From: Gymnopus androsaceus JB14 | Lineage: Eukaryota > Basidiomycota > Agaricomycetes > Agaricales > Omphalotaceae | DNA length: 48,500 nucleotides | Reading direction: 5' to 3' | Assembly (NCBI GenBank): GCA_009733575.1 | Contig: ML769812.1 | Coordinates: 1-48,500, forward strand | Part shown: positions 11,020 to 21,544 of the stretch, in pieces | Layout of the letters: every line of letters begins with the position of its first letter | How positions within the stretch are numbered: position 1 is the stretch's first letter | Made by a program: the position numbers and the translations under genes | The notes under the pieces: generated by a model | Databases searched by the model: none | What the model was told of the DNA's origin: nothing | What the model saw: only the letters and a program-made list of their open reading frames with translations

Positions 11020-12028
11020 CAAGGGGGTTCAAAGAACTTAGCGCCCAACCAGGCCTAGGTTAGTTAGTCCAGCCCTCGGGCAGAAAATTTTTTTTTTGAC
11101 ACCCCAAAATTTGACCTATTTTGACCACTTTTGGCAGTCTTGAAGTTTCATAAATGAGTAGATCTCACATCCTTTGAAGTATAAGTATGTAGCCTTACTT
11201 ATATACTCTGTAGCCCAAGAGGTGTTCAAGAATTTAGGCGCCCATATGTATGACCTTAGGGGGGGGTGGGGTCTGAAGGGTCCTTAAATCTGAAAGATTT
11301 TTAGTGGTATACAGCCATTTGCATCAGGTTTGACAACTCAAATTGGCATTTTTTTGACCTGGTTGAGGAAGGAATTGGGAAGGAAGCTTATAGCCATCCA
11401 TATACAAGGAGATTTTCCTTTTTCTGATCACAGCTTGGTTACTTGCCTAAAATTTTTGCACACCAGATGACTCAATGCACAATTTAAAGGTGTGCATTTG
11501 TGTATGTATATATAGTAATGATACGTCAATGTGGAATGGTCACTAAATGCTTGTAAGATATTTTGAGAAAATTTTTGGAACAATCTGCCTTGAAAACCCA
11601 TCTTATTGTGGGAAATAATTTCCCTATATGGCAGGTAGGAGGGGGGAGGGGCCTATGAGTGACCTTAAAGCTGAGATACAAGGTCATGTATAGGTTTAAT
11701 TTTTTGAACACCTCTTGCTGTAGCCATACTACACCTCAGCCTTTGTACTTGCTTTGCAGGACTTGCAATGAATGGTAGTATCATGTTTTTCAGAAGGATT
11801 AATGAGGATGCACTACATCCTATAGATGTCAATTATAATCAAGAACAAAGCTCAAACTGAGGGTACAGTGTCCAAAAGGTGTCTATAAAGAGCCATCAAT
11901 GATGAAATCTTATCATGATATACCATATATCGGCGTGGGAATGCTTACATAGTTAGTTAGTCCACCGACCAGGTGCAAGAAAAAAAAATTGACGTCCGGT
12001 CATTTTTTAGAAAATTTGAACCCCCTTG
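11020..12028. mobile_element. Non-autonomous hAT-like element with 8-bp target duplication
   Basis: The ends are CAAGGGGGTTCAAA (11020) and its inverse TTTGAACCCCCTTG (to 12028), flanked by the direct repeat TGTTGTAG at 11012-11019 and 12029-12036. The 8-bp duplication fits the hAT superfamily. The interior is AT-rich, has no transposase ORF, and holds GTTAGTTAGTCCA near both ends in direct orientation. Confidence 0.88.
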
Positions 12029-12077
12029 TGTTGTAGTCGGCATCCAATACCTTTTCTTTCAATAATATTGCTTATAA

Positions 12078-13318
12078 TGTCTTGTTTCCACCTGGGATCA
12101 CCTTCATTTCCAACCTCAGAACTTCTTTCACCGTTTGAACTTCGAATGCATTCGTTACAATGCGCCAATCACTTGCTTAATGACTCTCAAACAACTCTAA
12201 ATGCCTCTAATTCTCGAAACGAACCTCAATCTCCACTTGGAGATAATAATCTATTGCCTGTTCCGCCAGCATCTCCATCACCAGCATTAACATCCCCTCC
12301 TCTTTCTACCACTTTGATTCCTGGTACGGTGGATTGGGCTATCGCTCTTTATAATGAAGGTGGTATACAGAGCTCAACGGATGTGAATCGCCATGTCGAG
12401 CTCGAGTGTCCGGCTTGCCATATGAAAGTTAAAACCAACTTGGTTAATGATGAACCAATAACCGGAGAAGTCAAGTTTTTTCATTCTTTATCTCAACACT
12501 GTGGCCAGAAATCATGCCAGAAAGCCCGAACACTACTGTAAAGAAAATAATGAATGCATTATTCATGAATCACGGAAATCTTCTAATCGGCCACCACATT
12601 CTTTCAGTTTATCTGCATCCATAATAAACTCATCCAGTTCTTCTTAGACATACGTGCTTCTCCAGATTAACTTTTCTGCTTTCTAACATCCACTTCCAGT
12701 CTTTTCGACTTTTCTTCCCGATCGTATTCAGCATCAGTAGAGGGTTGTTCTGGGGTTCAGATTCAATGGAATAGCCCACTTGGTCCTTTCAACTCCATGT
12801 TTCCCTGGCCTCGTATTGGAACTGGTCCTGATTGCTTGCCCTTCTGGGTTCGCATTATCAACGAGGAGCACGAAATCCGAAATGCCAAATCAAAAAAATG
12901 CCAGGGTGAAGTTTCCGCTACCGTTCCATGTTGTGAATGCGAAGGAATACCGTCGATGATTGTCCAGCTTCTAGACCAGGCCACAATATTCAAAAGCCAT
13001 ATGCAATATAGCCTTTTCAGCAGTGCTCAATTGGTCATGGTTATCAATGACCAGCAGAAGGATCCGAATACTTGGAAACTCAAGGTATGCTATATTCTTG
13101 TATGGTAGGTTTGAAATGGTATTAATCAATTTTATTAGTTTTTGAATGCTAACTGCGCTTCAGCTATGCTCACTCGAACCTTGGAAGATTATAAAAGGCT
13201 TGCAGGTGCAGTTGCTGAGCGTAATGTTCCTTGTCTACACGCACGTGTTTCTACCGCTTTTTCACCATTTTATCCATTGCCAATTCTGATGTCTTCCATA
13301 GTTCCACCTGCCGAATAG
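12078..13318 (+). pseudogene. Relic of a multicopy TE-associated gene, N-terminal and middle exons
   Basis: The first piece runs from ATG 12078 to 12541 (MSCFHLGSPSF..., ending in a Cys/His cluster CPACHMKV...HSLSQHCGQKSC). A second piece, from about 12761, reads NSPLGPFNSMFPWPRIGTG..CCECEGIPSMIVQLLDQA and is spliced at 13085-13138 (GTATGC..TTATTAG) to FLNANCASAMLTRTLEDYKR..VPCLHARV with a stop at 13316. The arrangement (FPW..RI, a C..C pair, a LEDYKRL..LH helix region) resembles a repetitive Agaricomycete protein family I associate with DNA transposons, but I cannot name it. The join between the two pieces is unclear and the 5' end lies against the hAT-like insertion, so it is treated as a relic. 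Confidence 0.5.
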
Positions 13319-13619
13319 GTTTTGTCATCTTGCCGTTCATTCATTCATTCATTCATAGTGTATATCATTTGGCCGAATAAATATTTTGCTTACTCTCACA
13401 ACGCGATTCTTGAGTTTCGCCTATGTGGCTACACCTACCTCTGTGTTCCGGCATTCACAAACCTTGCCACTTCGTGCTTCAGGACCAGTGTTTTGCTATT
13501 GGGACCATGCCAAGCAATAAATTTCTTTTACCAAGGTGTATATGCCTGGTATATGCCTTATATGTACCTCATTCAAATTTCGTACATCCTGTGACCTGTT
13601 TGCATTTCATTGCAACATC

Positions 13620-13690
13620 CGGCGTTACATGGGGTTGTTAGTGGGGTTGTTACTAGCAAGGGGGCTGCGAAGTAGAATTATCCCATTCTT
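13620..13690 (+). repeat. Orphan terminal motif of the GGATAATTC/AACCCC element family
   Basis: GGGGTTGTTACTAGC and AGTAGAATTATCCC match the right end of the element at 14801-16133 and the motif at 17655-17678. No matching left end is visible nearby. It probably marks a truncated member of the family. Confidence 0.4.
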
Positions 13691-13740
13691 TGTATCAATT
13701 CATTATTACAAGACTGTTGCTAAGCATAGTATCACTAACC

Positions 13741-14102
13741 CCATGCAAAATGTACCAATATTCTGTCAACTCTGCCCTGGCAACACTCTTGTGTCAAAAC
13801 CTGTCATCTGGCACTACAACTACATGCAACATGTTCGCATTGCTCATCCCTCATATGCCTGCCCAGAGATCCCAGTTGATGGTCAAGTCCAGACTTGGTT
13901 TCCACATACGGTTTGGACTGATATGGAGATTACAGCTGAAGAACAGAAAGCTGCAAGGACTCCGGAGACATCCAGGATTCCATTTTTCACTGAATGCGAA
14001 CCAGCCAGTGTTACTGATTCAGTTGATTCTGGGCTAGGGAGGAAGCAGACCAAGAAGGCTAGCATTCCCAAAGGAAACACATTGAAAAAGCCAAAAACTT
14101 AA
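13741..14102 (+). pseudogene. C-terminal piece of the TE-associated gene with a C2H2-like motif
   Basis: The open frame contains VPIFCQLCPGNTL...IWHYNYMQHVRIAHP, a C-x2-C...H-x5-H arrangement like a BED or C2H2 finger, followed by an acidic/Ser region and a basic tail (KKASIPKGNTLKKPKT) to a stop at 14100. It lies downstream of the 12078-13318 relic in the same orientation, so it is probably its C-terminal exon. The upstream ORF sequence before about 13741 is not convincing and holds an orphan transposon end. Confidence 0.4.
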
Positions 14103-14370
14103 TTATTACTACCTACAGATATGCTCAGTATGCTACTGGCCTACTGCTATGACTGCCATATGATAGAAGTATGTTTTTCAATGATAAAGCTCAAATTGAA
14201 CAAGAATAGCCAGAATTGAGCAAAATTCTAGCAGGACTTGGGTCAATTCAACTCAGCCCGGGACTCAATTGGCCCACTAATCCAATCATCTCATGAGAGG
14301 GGGTAGGGGTCTTTGATTTAAGCGGAATTAGTGTCAGGAATTAACATTCCACCATCCTCTTCCAGTCCTT
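14103..14370. other. No gene seen; left flank of copia remnant
   Basis: No ORF, repeat pair or terminal motif was recognised. It may be non-coding flank or a heavily mutated part of the copia element whose 3' end follows. Confidence 0.3.
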
Positions 14371-14378
14371 ATCCACAC

Positions 14379-14694
14379 CAGTGTTGTCATTGACCCCGTC
14401 AGACCCAGGTCAGACCGCGAGTCTGATCAAATCCGCTGCCGGGTCGGAGTCAGAAAGTCTGACCTTTGGCCCAGTCTGGGCCCAGTCATAGAAATTTCGG
14501 CAAGTCAGTGGCTGTTCAAGCGAAATTTCCCATGATTCGTTAAGCGCTTATGAGCTGTGAAGCGCTAAACGCTTGACCCTCGGTCCCCCGCACCGTCATG
14601 ACTCGATCGGGTCAGACCCAAAAGTCAGTCTTTGAGTCAGACCGGCCGGGTCAGGTTGGAGGTCAGACCTCTGACCCTGACTTTGCCAACACTG
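14379..14694. mobile_element. hAT MITE, 316 bp, 8-bp target duplication
   Basis: The ends are CAGTGTTGTCATTGACCCC and, inverted at the right, CAGTGTTGGCAAAGTCAGGG, with ATCCACAC duplicated at 14371-14378 and 14695-14702. CAGTGTTG termini with 8-bp duplications are typical of hAT. The interior is GC-rich and built from repeated GTCAGACC-type words; it has no ORF. It sits inside the copia RNase H coding sequence. Confidence 0.92.
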
Positions 14695-14800
14695 ATCCAC
14701 ACCAATAACCAATCTGCCATCACTCTAGCCAAGGATGATGGATTTCACAAGGAAGGTAAAATTCAACTTGTATACTGTTCTACTGAGGACATGACAGCAG

Positions 14801-16133
14801 GGATAATTCTATTGAACAACCCTGTTGAAGGGGTTGTTGGGTCCTAACAACCCTAAGAATTCCGGCGCGACAATGACAGTTAGGGTTTTGAGATACAATT
14901 CAAATCAATTTATTTAGCCCAAATCCAATAAATCATGAATTGCATCAGTACAAGATTTCTTGAAAATTGGTTAAACTGTGTATCTGTATGGATTGTACTG
15001 ATACAACCAGTGCAGTACAATACAATTTATGTAGTTTAAATCAGTTCAGATTCAAATTGGTTTATATCAGTATAAACTGATATGAACTGATCATTTATAC
15101 ACTATTTCAATGCTAGATAAGTCATGTCTTACAGTAATCATGTTATAGGAGGTACTAATAATGCCTACATACTATTAAAAATGCATTTTGATCAAGATTC
15201 AAGTAAGAAAAGTACTCTTTCAGCTTCTTATATAGATATAATGAAGGGTTTGTACAGGTTCCACTGTGTGTAAATATGTACTGATTTAAACTGATTCTAA
15301 GCAGTTTAAGAAATTTTTGGATTGTGAATAAACTGTAAACCTGCACTGATTTAAATTGTGAATCAGTACAAGCTCTAGTGATACATTTTGCAGTACAATG
15401 CAATGCAATTTATGATTTATTTGCAGTTTAATGAATTGTATCTCCAAACCCTAATGACAGTCACACCGGCATTGCAACGGGTCACAATCGACAGCTCAAA
15501 ACAACAGTTGTAAATCTATCAAGTGTGTAGTAGCTAAATGAGAGCGTAAACAGGCTTAGGGTATTTATACGGTGTTGCCACAAGCATCCCGGCCCCATTG
15601 CATCTGCGTGTCGTGAGCCATGGACCCTGACAGTTTTCTGCTGTCCTGCTTCTACTGCTCTCCCGAGATTTGGTTGAACATTGAGGATTTGAGGCACTGG
15701 TTGATGCACTACCTGAACCGTGGCCACACTCTGCATCTGGCATATAGAAAGGTTAGCAAGTTTAGGATTGTGCAAAAAAAGCAAAGCGCACCTAGATACT
15801 GCCTATATCCGCCGCTACTTTTCTTTGTCACTGGCAACTCCACAGGACAGCGGAAAAACAACTGCATTGTGCTGAAAGCATTCCGAGCATGTTAGCGCTT
15901 ATTCAGTAAAATTGAATGCAAGCAGGTTAGAGGCGAGAAGGGTTTGAGGCAATATTGGGAGGTGAAGATTGGCAGCCGCATGATCAGTCATGGTGGTTGC
16001 ATTGGACGGTGGACAAAACAGATCTCAAAGTTCTCACCCCGGTCAACATCCGGAGTGACTGGCAATCACAAGATATAAAAGGATTGTTAGAAGGGTTGTT
16101 TTGTATCAAAGGGGTTGTTCAGTAGAATAATCC
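14801..16133. mobile_element. Mutator-like non-autonomous element, 1333 bp, 9-bp target duplication
   Basis: Left end GGATAATTCTATTGAACAAC; the right end inverted reads GGATTATTCTACTGAACAAC. TGACAGCAG is duplicated at 14792-14800 and 16134-16142. A 9-bp duplication suggests a MULE derivative. No transposase is visible. It splits the copia RNase H frame and itself contains the 575-bp element at 14880-15454. Confidence 0.88.
14880..15454. mobile_element. Nested MITE, 575 bp
   Basis: The ends are TTAGGGTTTTGAGATACAAT and, inverted at the right, TTAGGGTTTGGAGATACAAT, flanked by TGACAG at 14874-14879 and 15455-15460. The interior is AT-rich with repeated words such as CAGTACAATAC and ACTGATTTAAACTGA. 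It sits inside the Mutator-like element, the third layer of nesting. Confidence 0.82.
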
Positions 16134-16223
16134 TGACAGCAGACATATTCATAAAGGCTCTACCCTCCTTGAAGGCCAAACAATTTGCAGTGTCTATGGG
16201 ACTTGCAAAGGTTTGAGGGGGAG

Positions 16224-16671
16224 TGTTGGACATTACACTGTATATTCTATCTATGGAACAGTTTCCCATGCTCTCCACTTATTGTGTACTTGTATCCATT
16301 AGAGTTACTTTCCTAAATAGGAAGTAGTAGCAGTAGGTGCTCACAGCACTTAGTAGAATGATCACACAGATTGATGGGGGATGAAAGGACAACTTGTGTA
16401 TTTACAGGGTATTGTACCTAGGCTTATATACAGTCCTATATATGTACAATATATCAGGCAAGTGGCTACTGCATGAATGTCTATGGCCACTGTGCATATG
16501 GTAAAGTGGGTACAGCAAGAGAGTAGGCCATGGTGGATACTACAAGAGACTGAGTGGAGTCTGCAAGACAATGGTAGTGGAGTGCATGGGATGGTTATAC
16601 AAACAAGGGGAGACTACAAGAAAGCATTCCATGTATAGATTGATAGTAAAAGTACCTTTGACATTTCAACA
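16224..16671 (+). repeat. Copia 3' LTR
   Basis: It starts TGTTGGACATT directly after the polypurine tract and ends ACATTTCAACA, so it is bounded by TGTTG/CAACA as expected for a Ty1/copia LTR (448 bp). It contains TATA-like stretches near 16431 and the word AATGATCACACAGAT, shared in inverted orientation near 18083-18097. No 5' LTR is present in the window. Confidence 0.8.
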
Positions 16672-16896
16672 GTATCCACAAACATTCTCACGGTCTCTGA
16701 TATTGTTTCATTGCTTGTTATACTCTGAAATCACTACTAGCTCATACATGGCATCATGCATTCATGCAGTAGCCACTTACCATACTCAATAGTTATGACA
16801 TATGTACCTGGGACTTGGATATAAGTCTAGCATACTCACCTTGTACAATAAGATGTTTCTACTGTTAGCAACTAGTTCCTCACAGCATGAGGTACC

Positions 16897-17200
16897 AGGC
16901 ATCATCAGCAAAAATGGGTTAAACCTCAGCAAACCTGCAATAACCTAGGCTACCCTGGTCACCCTGGTCACCCTGGCCACCCTGGCCACCTTGGGTCTTC
17001 CAGGCTAACCCAAGCTACCTTAGGCTACCTCAGGTTACCTCAGGTTTATTCAGGTTGCCTCAAATTCCCAAGGTTTATCCCTAAATCCTAGGCAACCTAG
17101 GTGATCTCAAAGAAAATAAGGCAGTCTAGGCAACCTAGGTGGCCTAGGAGACCTAGGTATCCTTAAGTTCCCTTAAGTCTCCTTAGGTCAACTCTCATAC
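16897..17200. repeat. Low-complexity island of CCTGG/CCTAGG words
   Basis: It begins CATCATCAGCAAAAATGGG and continues with iterated CACCCTGG units, then many near-palindromes (CCTAGG, CCTTAGG, CCTCAGG) in drifting order. There is no ORF. The opening resembles the end of the element at 19415-20130. Confidence 0.7.
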
Positions 17201-17649
17201 AAGCACTTGCTTACTAGTTGCTTTGATGCCTTACTACAGCTGTAGCTATATCATGCTGTGGCACCTTCGAGTAAACATATACCGGATATCCACGACCTAT
17301 TCATGTAGTAGGTAATTTGTAGGTTATACTATTTGCGTCGTCACTGGTAGCATGATTGGATTTTGGATATGAGGGACACATGCATTCAAGTCGCGCATCT
17401 GTGTATCGGTGGTAAAATAACATGCTACATTAGTGCGCAACTCAAATACGATGTGTCGGTCACATACACCTGACGCGTCGAGCCCTAAAAATCTTTGCTT
17501 CAAGTGGAATGAGACTTGAGTTGAGCAGACTGGAGCTTTGGACAGAGGGTATTGACATGGAAGAAATGACTGAGTCCCGACGAACACACGCATTCGGAGG
17601 ACAGCCGGCGTGACAGAAATTAGTAAGGGTTATTTGAGGTTGTCTAACG

Positions 17650-17678
17650 CCAGCGGGGTTGTTCAATAGAATTATCCT
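17650..17678 (+). repeat. Orphan right end of the GGATAATTC/AACCCC family
   Basis: GCGGGGTTGTTCAATAGAATTATCC (split by position, 17653-17677) matches the right terminus of the element at 14801-16133. No left partner was found between here and 16800, so the element is truncated or rearranged. No ORF is supported between 17220 and 17650. Confidence 0.5.
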
Positions 17679-17687
17679 AACCAAACA

Positions 17688-17951
17688 AGCACTACTGTAC
17701 CATTTTGATCACTTTGTTGGTCACAGGTCACAGGGATCTCCAACAAAACAAAATCTCACAGTCTGTCCCACCAGTGACAAATAGTTTTCAATTTTTGCAG
17801 TGCCCTCAGGGCGCCTGACCCAATTTAGTAGTGAAATTTTGTTAAATTTTTGTTTTGTCACAGGTCCAACCAATGCCAAACAAAATTTAAATTCATTCAG
17901 TTGGTCACTGGTTGCACCCAAATGAAGTGCTTGAAATGGTACAGTAGTGCT
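17688..17951. mobile_element. Small MITE, 264 bp, inverted ends AGCACTACTGTACC
   Basis: AGCACTACTGTACCATTT at the left is repeated in inverted orientation at the right end (AAATGGTACAGTAGTGCT), with weaker inverted similarity extending inward (GTTGGTCAC words). I see no target duplication, so its superfamily is unknown. It interrupts the inverted LTR remnant. Confidence 0.7.
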
Positions 17952-18163
17952 GATATAGATGTAAATTTAAATAAGCACTAGGGCACTAACCATATATACT
18001 AAGGTAAACAAAGAGAAATGATAAGTAATATAACTGTGTGGGAGATAAGATAAGAATATTTGTAACATTTACCCTGTCCTGATCTGTGTGATCATTCTGT
18101 AGTGCTGTTGAGCACTCTGCCAGCTGCTGCTATCCTATTGAATTAGGATCATTAAATTCTACA

Positions 18164-19414
18164 CACTGAGGCCCAGGGAAGACTACTAATTTTTATCCAG
18201 ATTTTCCATTTTTTTCAAATTTTTTTTTGACTGTGCAGGACTCCTGATGGGTGCCAGAGGTCTGGGCCATGTAGGATTCCTGAGGATTCAGGTTTACTTA
18301 GACTCAGGATTATTCTTTTTTGGCAGACTAATTTGTCCTGAATAGGGGTAGCCTGAAGTGGGCAACCTGGGCCCTGGGCTGCCCAACTTCCCTAGGTCAT
18401 TTTGGGTTGGCCTCTAAGGATACCTCAGGCCTAGAAATCTTTGCCAATGAAGACTCAGGTGATCAAACATGCCTACTACTTACTCTCAGCATATTCAGGG
18501 TCCCATTTCCAATTATCTAAGTAAGTAATGCAAATTCAAATGCAAAAAAAAGCCGCTGGCTACCAAGTTTAATCATATTGAGTGTTTAGTCCAATTCTGT
18601 TCATTAGATAAAGCCCGGAATGTGTTACAAAAAATACTGTGTAAACAGTAACCAATTTCAATACAATCAATAATTATCTTCTCATGGTGCTACTTATCAA
18701 CCACTCCACAGGATTGGTTAAAGCAAGGGCAAAATTATCTATCAAACACTTTGTAAATAATAAAAATTTTCACCCTGTTTTCTTGGCTGTGAAACAACTG
18801 TGAAAGATCAAATTTTTCACTTGGAAAGTAGACAGATAAATATTATCTTTTACAATTGTTGAATATCAACTTATCAAGTCAAATCCTGGACTTGCCCACA
18901 TCACCATATGCCCCCATTAGGGTGGTATTTAGTGCTGCCACAGTGTGGTTCAGTACAGGTTCAGGCAAAAATTCCAAACCTAGAACCTGGACCTTAAACC
19001 CTGTAGATTCTTGTTGAAATCATGGAAAGCAGCAATGGGCTCCATGTTATGACTTGACTTGAATCTCCTCCAAACCTAATAGTATGTTAATTATAAAATG
19101 GGAAACTTAAGACAAGCCTTGGACCATTGATAACCACTAGGCAAGAAATATATACTCAAACAACTAGGCTCAAGTAGAATTATTAGTAATAGAATTGATT
19201 AATATGGAACTCACAGAATATATTGTTTGGAGATGTCTCAACAAACAATAATAAGTATTACCTTTGGAGATGGCTCCACAAATGATAATAAGTACTACCT
19301 TTGGAGATGGCTCAACAATAGGTAGTAAAAGCTTGTAACTAATACTCAGAGATGTCTCAACAGAATACACTTAAGTTAGTCTTGAAGCACACACAAGGAG
19401 TATTTAGCACAAAG
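18164..19414. other. Gene-free AT-rich stretch with a short tandem repeat
   Basis: No coding potential seen. At about 19222-19366 a unit of roughly 40-45 bp built on AGTATTACCTTTGGAGATGG and CTCAACAA occurs about three times. A hairpin word GGCAACCTGGGCCCTGGGC occurs near 18361. Confidence 0.5.
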
Positions 19415-20130
19415 CATCAGCAAAACCTGGGTGATGCTCATAGCTGTTATAGTAGTTTATAGCAAGCCATAGGAGGCCATAGCAGCCATAGTTCTCTACA
19501 GAACTATGAGGTGTTATAGATTCCTATGGGTTTCTATGAGCTTCTGTGGGTGTATCGCCGTTTGACAGCCAACTGACAGCTGTCATTCTCTCCTGCCGAC
19601 GGTATATAAGAAATATAGAATCATCCAATTCCAAGTCAAAACTTCAACTTTTTGTCTCGATTCTCAGTCACCTAAGTTCATTGGGCCTTCACGGTAAGTC
19701 TCATTACAGTCTTGAGCTTCCTTTTGATTGAAGGTCGCCACTTGTGGTATGGTCTATTACTAAGTATGGCTTTATTTACAGATAGTTATATTAAGTAGTA
19801 CTAGAGCTATGGTTTCACTACACTATTGTTGTCCTTACTAGTACTGGTAGTACTATAGTCTAGTATGCATGAACACAATAACATAAATGATTTTATTTCG
19901 CCGTTTGGTTTTATGATTCATATGACATCAGGAAACAACTCAAACAAGTAATATATTTAGCCCTGACAGTTGATGGTGACAGCATGCTATAGCATTCCAT
20001 AGCAGCCCATAGCAGTCTATAGCACTCTGTAGTTCTCCACAAAGGGTACCCTTGCTATGGGCTTTATGAGTGCTATGAGTGCTGTGGAGAACTCCACAGT
20101 TCTCTACAACACACCCAGGTTTTGCTGATG
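19415..20130. mobile_element. Element with inverted ends CATCAGCAAAACCTGGGTG
   Basis: CATCAGCAAAACCTGGGTG at 19415 is repeated inverted at 20112-20130. Just inside both ends lie long runs of drifting CATAGC/CTATAG words, inverted relative to each other. The middle (about 19555-19975) differs and holds a TATA-like GGTATATAAG near 19600, possibly a nested insertion. No target duplication or ORF was found. Superfamily unknown. Confidence 0.6.
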
Positions 20131-20199
20131 AGTGGGGGTTTGGATTCAAAAAATAATATGTCTACTGTAAATGGTGAATCTTAGCTACTTATATACTAA

Positions 20200-20345
20200 A
20201 GGAAGAATGCACAGTATCACTGTGGAGTTGTGCTTCAGCTGTGGAAAATGATCAGTTATACGAATATAGAATGCACAGTGGAATGCACAGTGTCATTGTG
20301 GAGCTGCATTTCAGCTGTGGAAAATGATCAGTAACTGTATAATGC
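20200..20345 (+). repeat. Direct duplication of a 60-75-bp unit
   Basis: GAATGCACAGTATCACTGTGG...TTCAGCTGTGGAAAATGATC at 20205-20258 is repeated with few changes at 20281-20332. No coding content. From 20346 to 20624 I see no gene, only a T/A-rich tract (ATTTTAATTTTAATTT) near 20449. Confidence 0.7.
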
Positions 20346-20624
20346 ACAGTATTGTACAGTAAGTATGAGAATATGTGCATATCAAGGGCCTCCAGGCCAG
20401 AGAATCCCATACTGGGGGTAGGTAGGGTGGGTCTGCCAGGAGGCCCGAATTTTAATTTTAATTTCTTTGACCAACCCTCAAATTACCCTTTGGAGAGTCC
20501 AAACAATGCAAATAAGCCTAAAGGATATCACATATGTATATTGTGCTTTATCTGGCCCAGGCTAGCTACCTACAAAACATATAACAATGTAATATGGCAA
20601 CTAGTGATGGTCACAAGTCACAAG

Positions 20625-21544
20625 AAGTAACATGCAATTGGAAAAGACCAATGTGCAATATCACATATGGCATATAGAGTGAATACTCCACAAAGGTGAA
20701 TTGGGTATGTAGAGTATGTACAAAGGGAAAAAGGGTGGTATAATGAACAAAAGTCATTAATGGTGTCTCATGGTTACCATATTTGGTAATCACATGAAGG
20801 TAGGTAGGGTCCGTGGCCGAGGCTGAAAAAAATTTTCCGACCCCCAGTACAAAAATTTATTTTTTGGAGGCTCTTGGTGCATATATGCACTGTAATTGCA
20901 CACTAAGTATGTGAAAATGCGAAATATATACTAATGAATGTGTAGGATTGTTTGTACTATCAATATTGCAATCTTATCTGAGTAAATAGTGAGTGTATGT
21001 GGTTTAATACTAGTGAAAGAGTGGATTTATGGTAAGTAGTGTTAATAAATTTTAATAGCAAATGGTATGACTCATAACACTCCAGACACATCACACCATC
21101 TGAGCTACTAAAATCACCCTGAAACAATGCTACTGGGATTTGAACCTAGGCTCTCTTGGATCTGGACCAAGGGTATTAACCACTACATCACAGGACCTTA
21201 GTTCTCTGAGCATTGTCATTTGAATGGTTTGGCTCAGATGCAGACTCTTTTTGAACCTCTGAAATTTTATATCAAATTTCTAATGATTAATTCTGCTAGT
21301 CTCCCAACAGAGATATGATCTTCCCAACTCAGTGAATTTAACTAGCACCTCGAAACCACCTCTTTCCTTCCTTCTCACAAACCATTCAAATAATCTGAAA
21401 GCCAGGAATTGTTTGAGAGGAACATAGAAGAGTGAAGAATGCCATTGGAAGCTGGAACACAAATGAAAATTTACAGTCAATTTTAACAAAACCACTTACA
21501 TTGGCACTTGAATCCATTTACATCATGATCTACTTGAAACTGAA
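20625..21544 (-). other. Left edge of module D2 and 3' region of NLR copy B
   Basis: Collinear with 1939-2877. Here the repeat block R is truncated at AGTAACATGCAATTGG, which defines the D2 boundary. It carries the same T-rich stretch, the tRNA-like sequence, and a probable spliced 3' UTR (donor GTAAGTGG near 21499). No ORF of its own. Confidence 0.6.
21126..21197 (-). repeat. tRNA-derived sequence, second copy
   Basis: It is better preserved than the copy at 2454. The minus strand starts GGTCCTGTGATGTAGTGGTT. It has an anticodon-like stem CTTGG/CCAAG around a 7-base loop TCCAGAT and the B box GGTTCAAATCC. The 3' acceptor side is lost (GTAGCATTG cannot pair with GGTCCTG), so it is a tRNA pseudogene or SINE head. 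Confidence 0.62.

Larger units (their letters stand above)
14371..16216 (+). pseudogene. Ty1/copia polyprotein 3' fragment (RNase H end), twice interrupted
   Basis: Reading across the insertions gives a copia RNase H tail: IHTNNQSAITLAKDDGFHK, then KIQLVYCSTEDMTA (to 14800), resuming at 16143 with DIFIKALPSLKAKQF and a stop at 16214. The segment normally between FH and the KIQL strand is missing, so an internal deletion preceded or accompanied decay. A polypurine tract (GAGGGGGAG) follows at once and abuts an LTR at 16224. Only the last part of pol remains. The interruptions are a 316-bp hAT MITE and a 1333-bp element with a 9-bp duplication. Confidence 0.85.
16672..18163 (-). repeat. Second, older copia-type LTR in opposite orientation, broken up by insertions
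   Basis: From 18163 leftward the minus strand reads TGTAGAATTTAATGATCC..., followed by AGTGCTCAACAGCACT and AATGATCACACAGAT, matching the middle of the LTR at 16224-16671. Near 16780-16758 the minus strand again shares GGCTACTGCATGAATG with that LTR. Between these lie a CCTAGG-rich island, an orphan transposon end and a 264-bp MITE. I infer one decayed LTR that accumulated insertions; its exact ends are uncertain. Confidence 0.5.

Noticed and set aside
14880..15454. TTAGGG/CCCTAA at element ends read as telomeric repeats
   Set aside because: Only one hexamer at each end, part of a longer inverted repeat; no tandem array.
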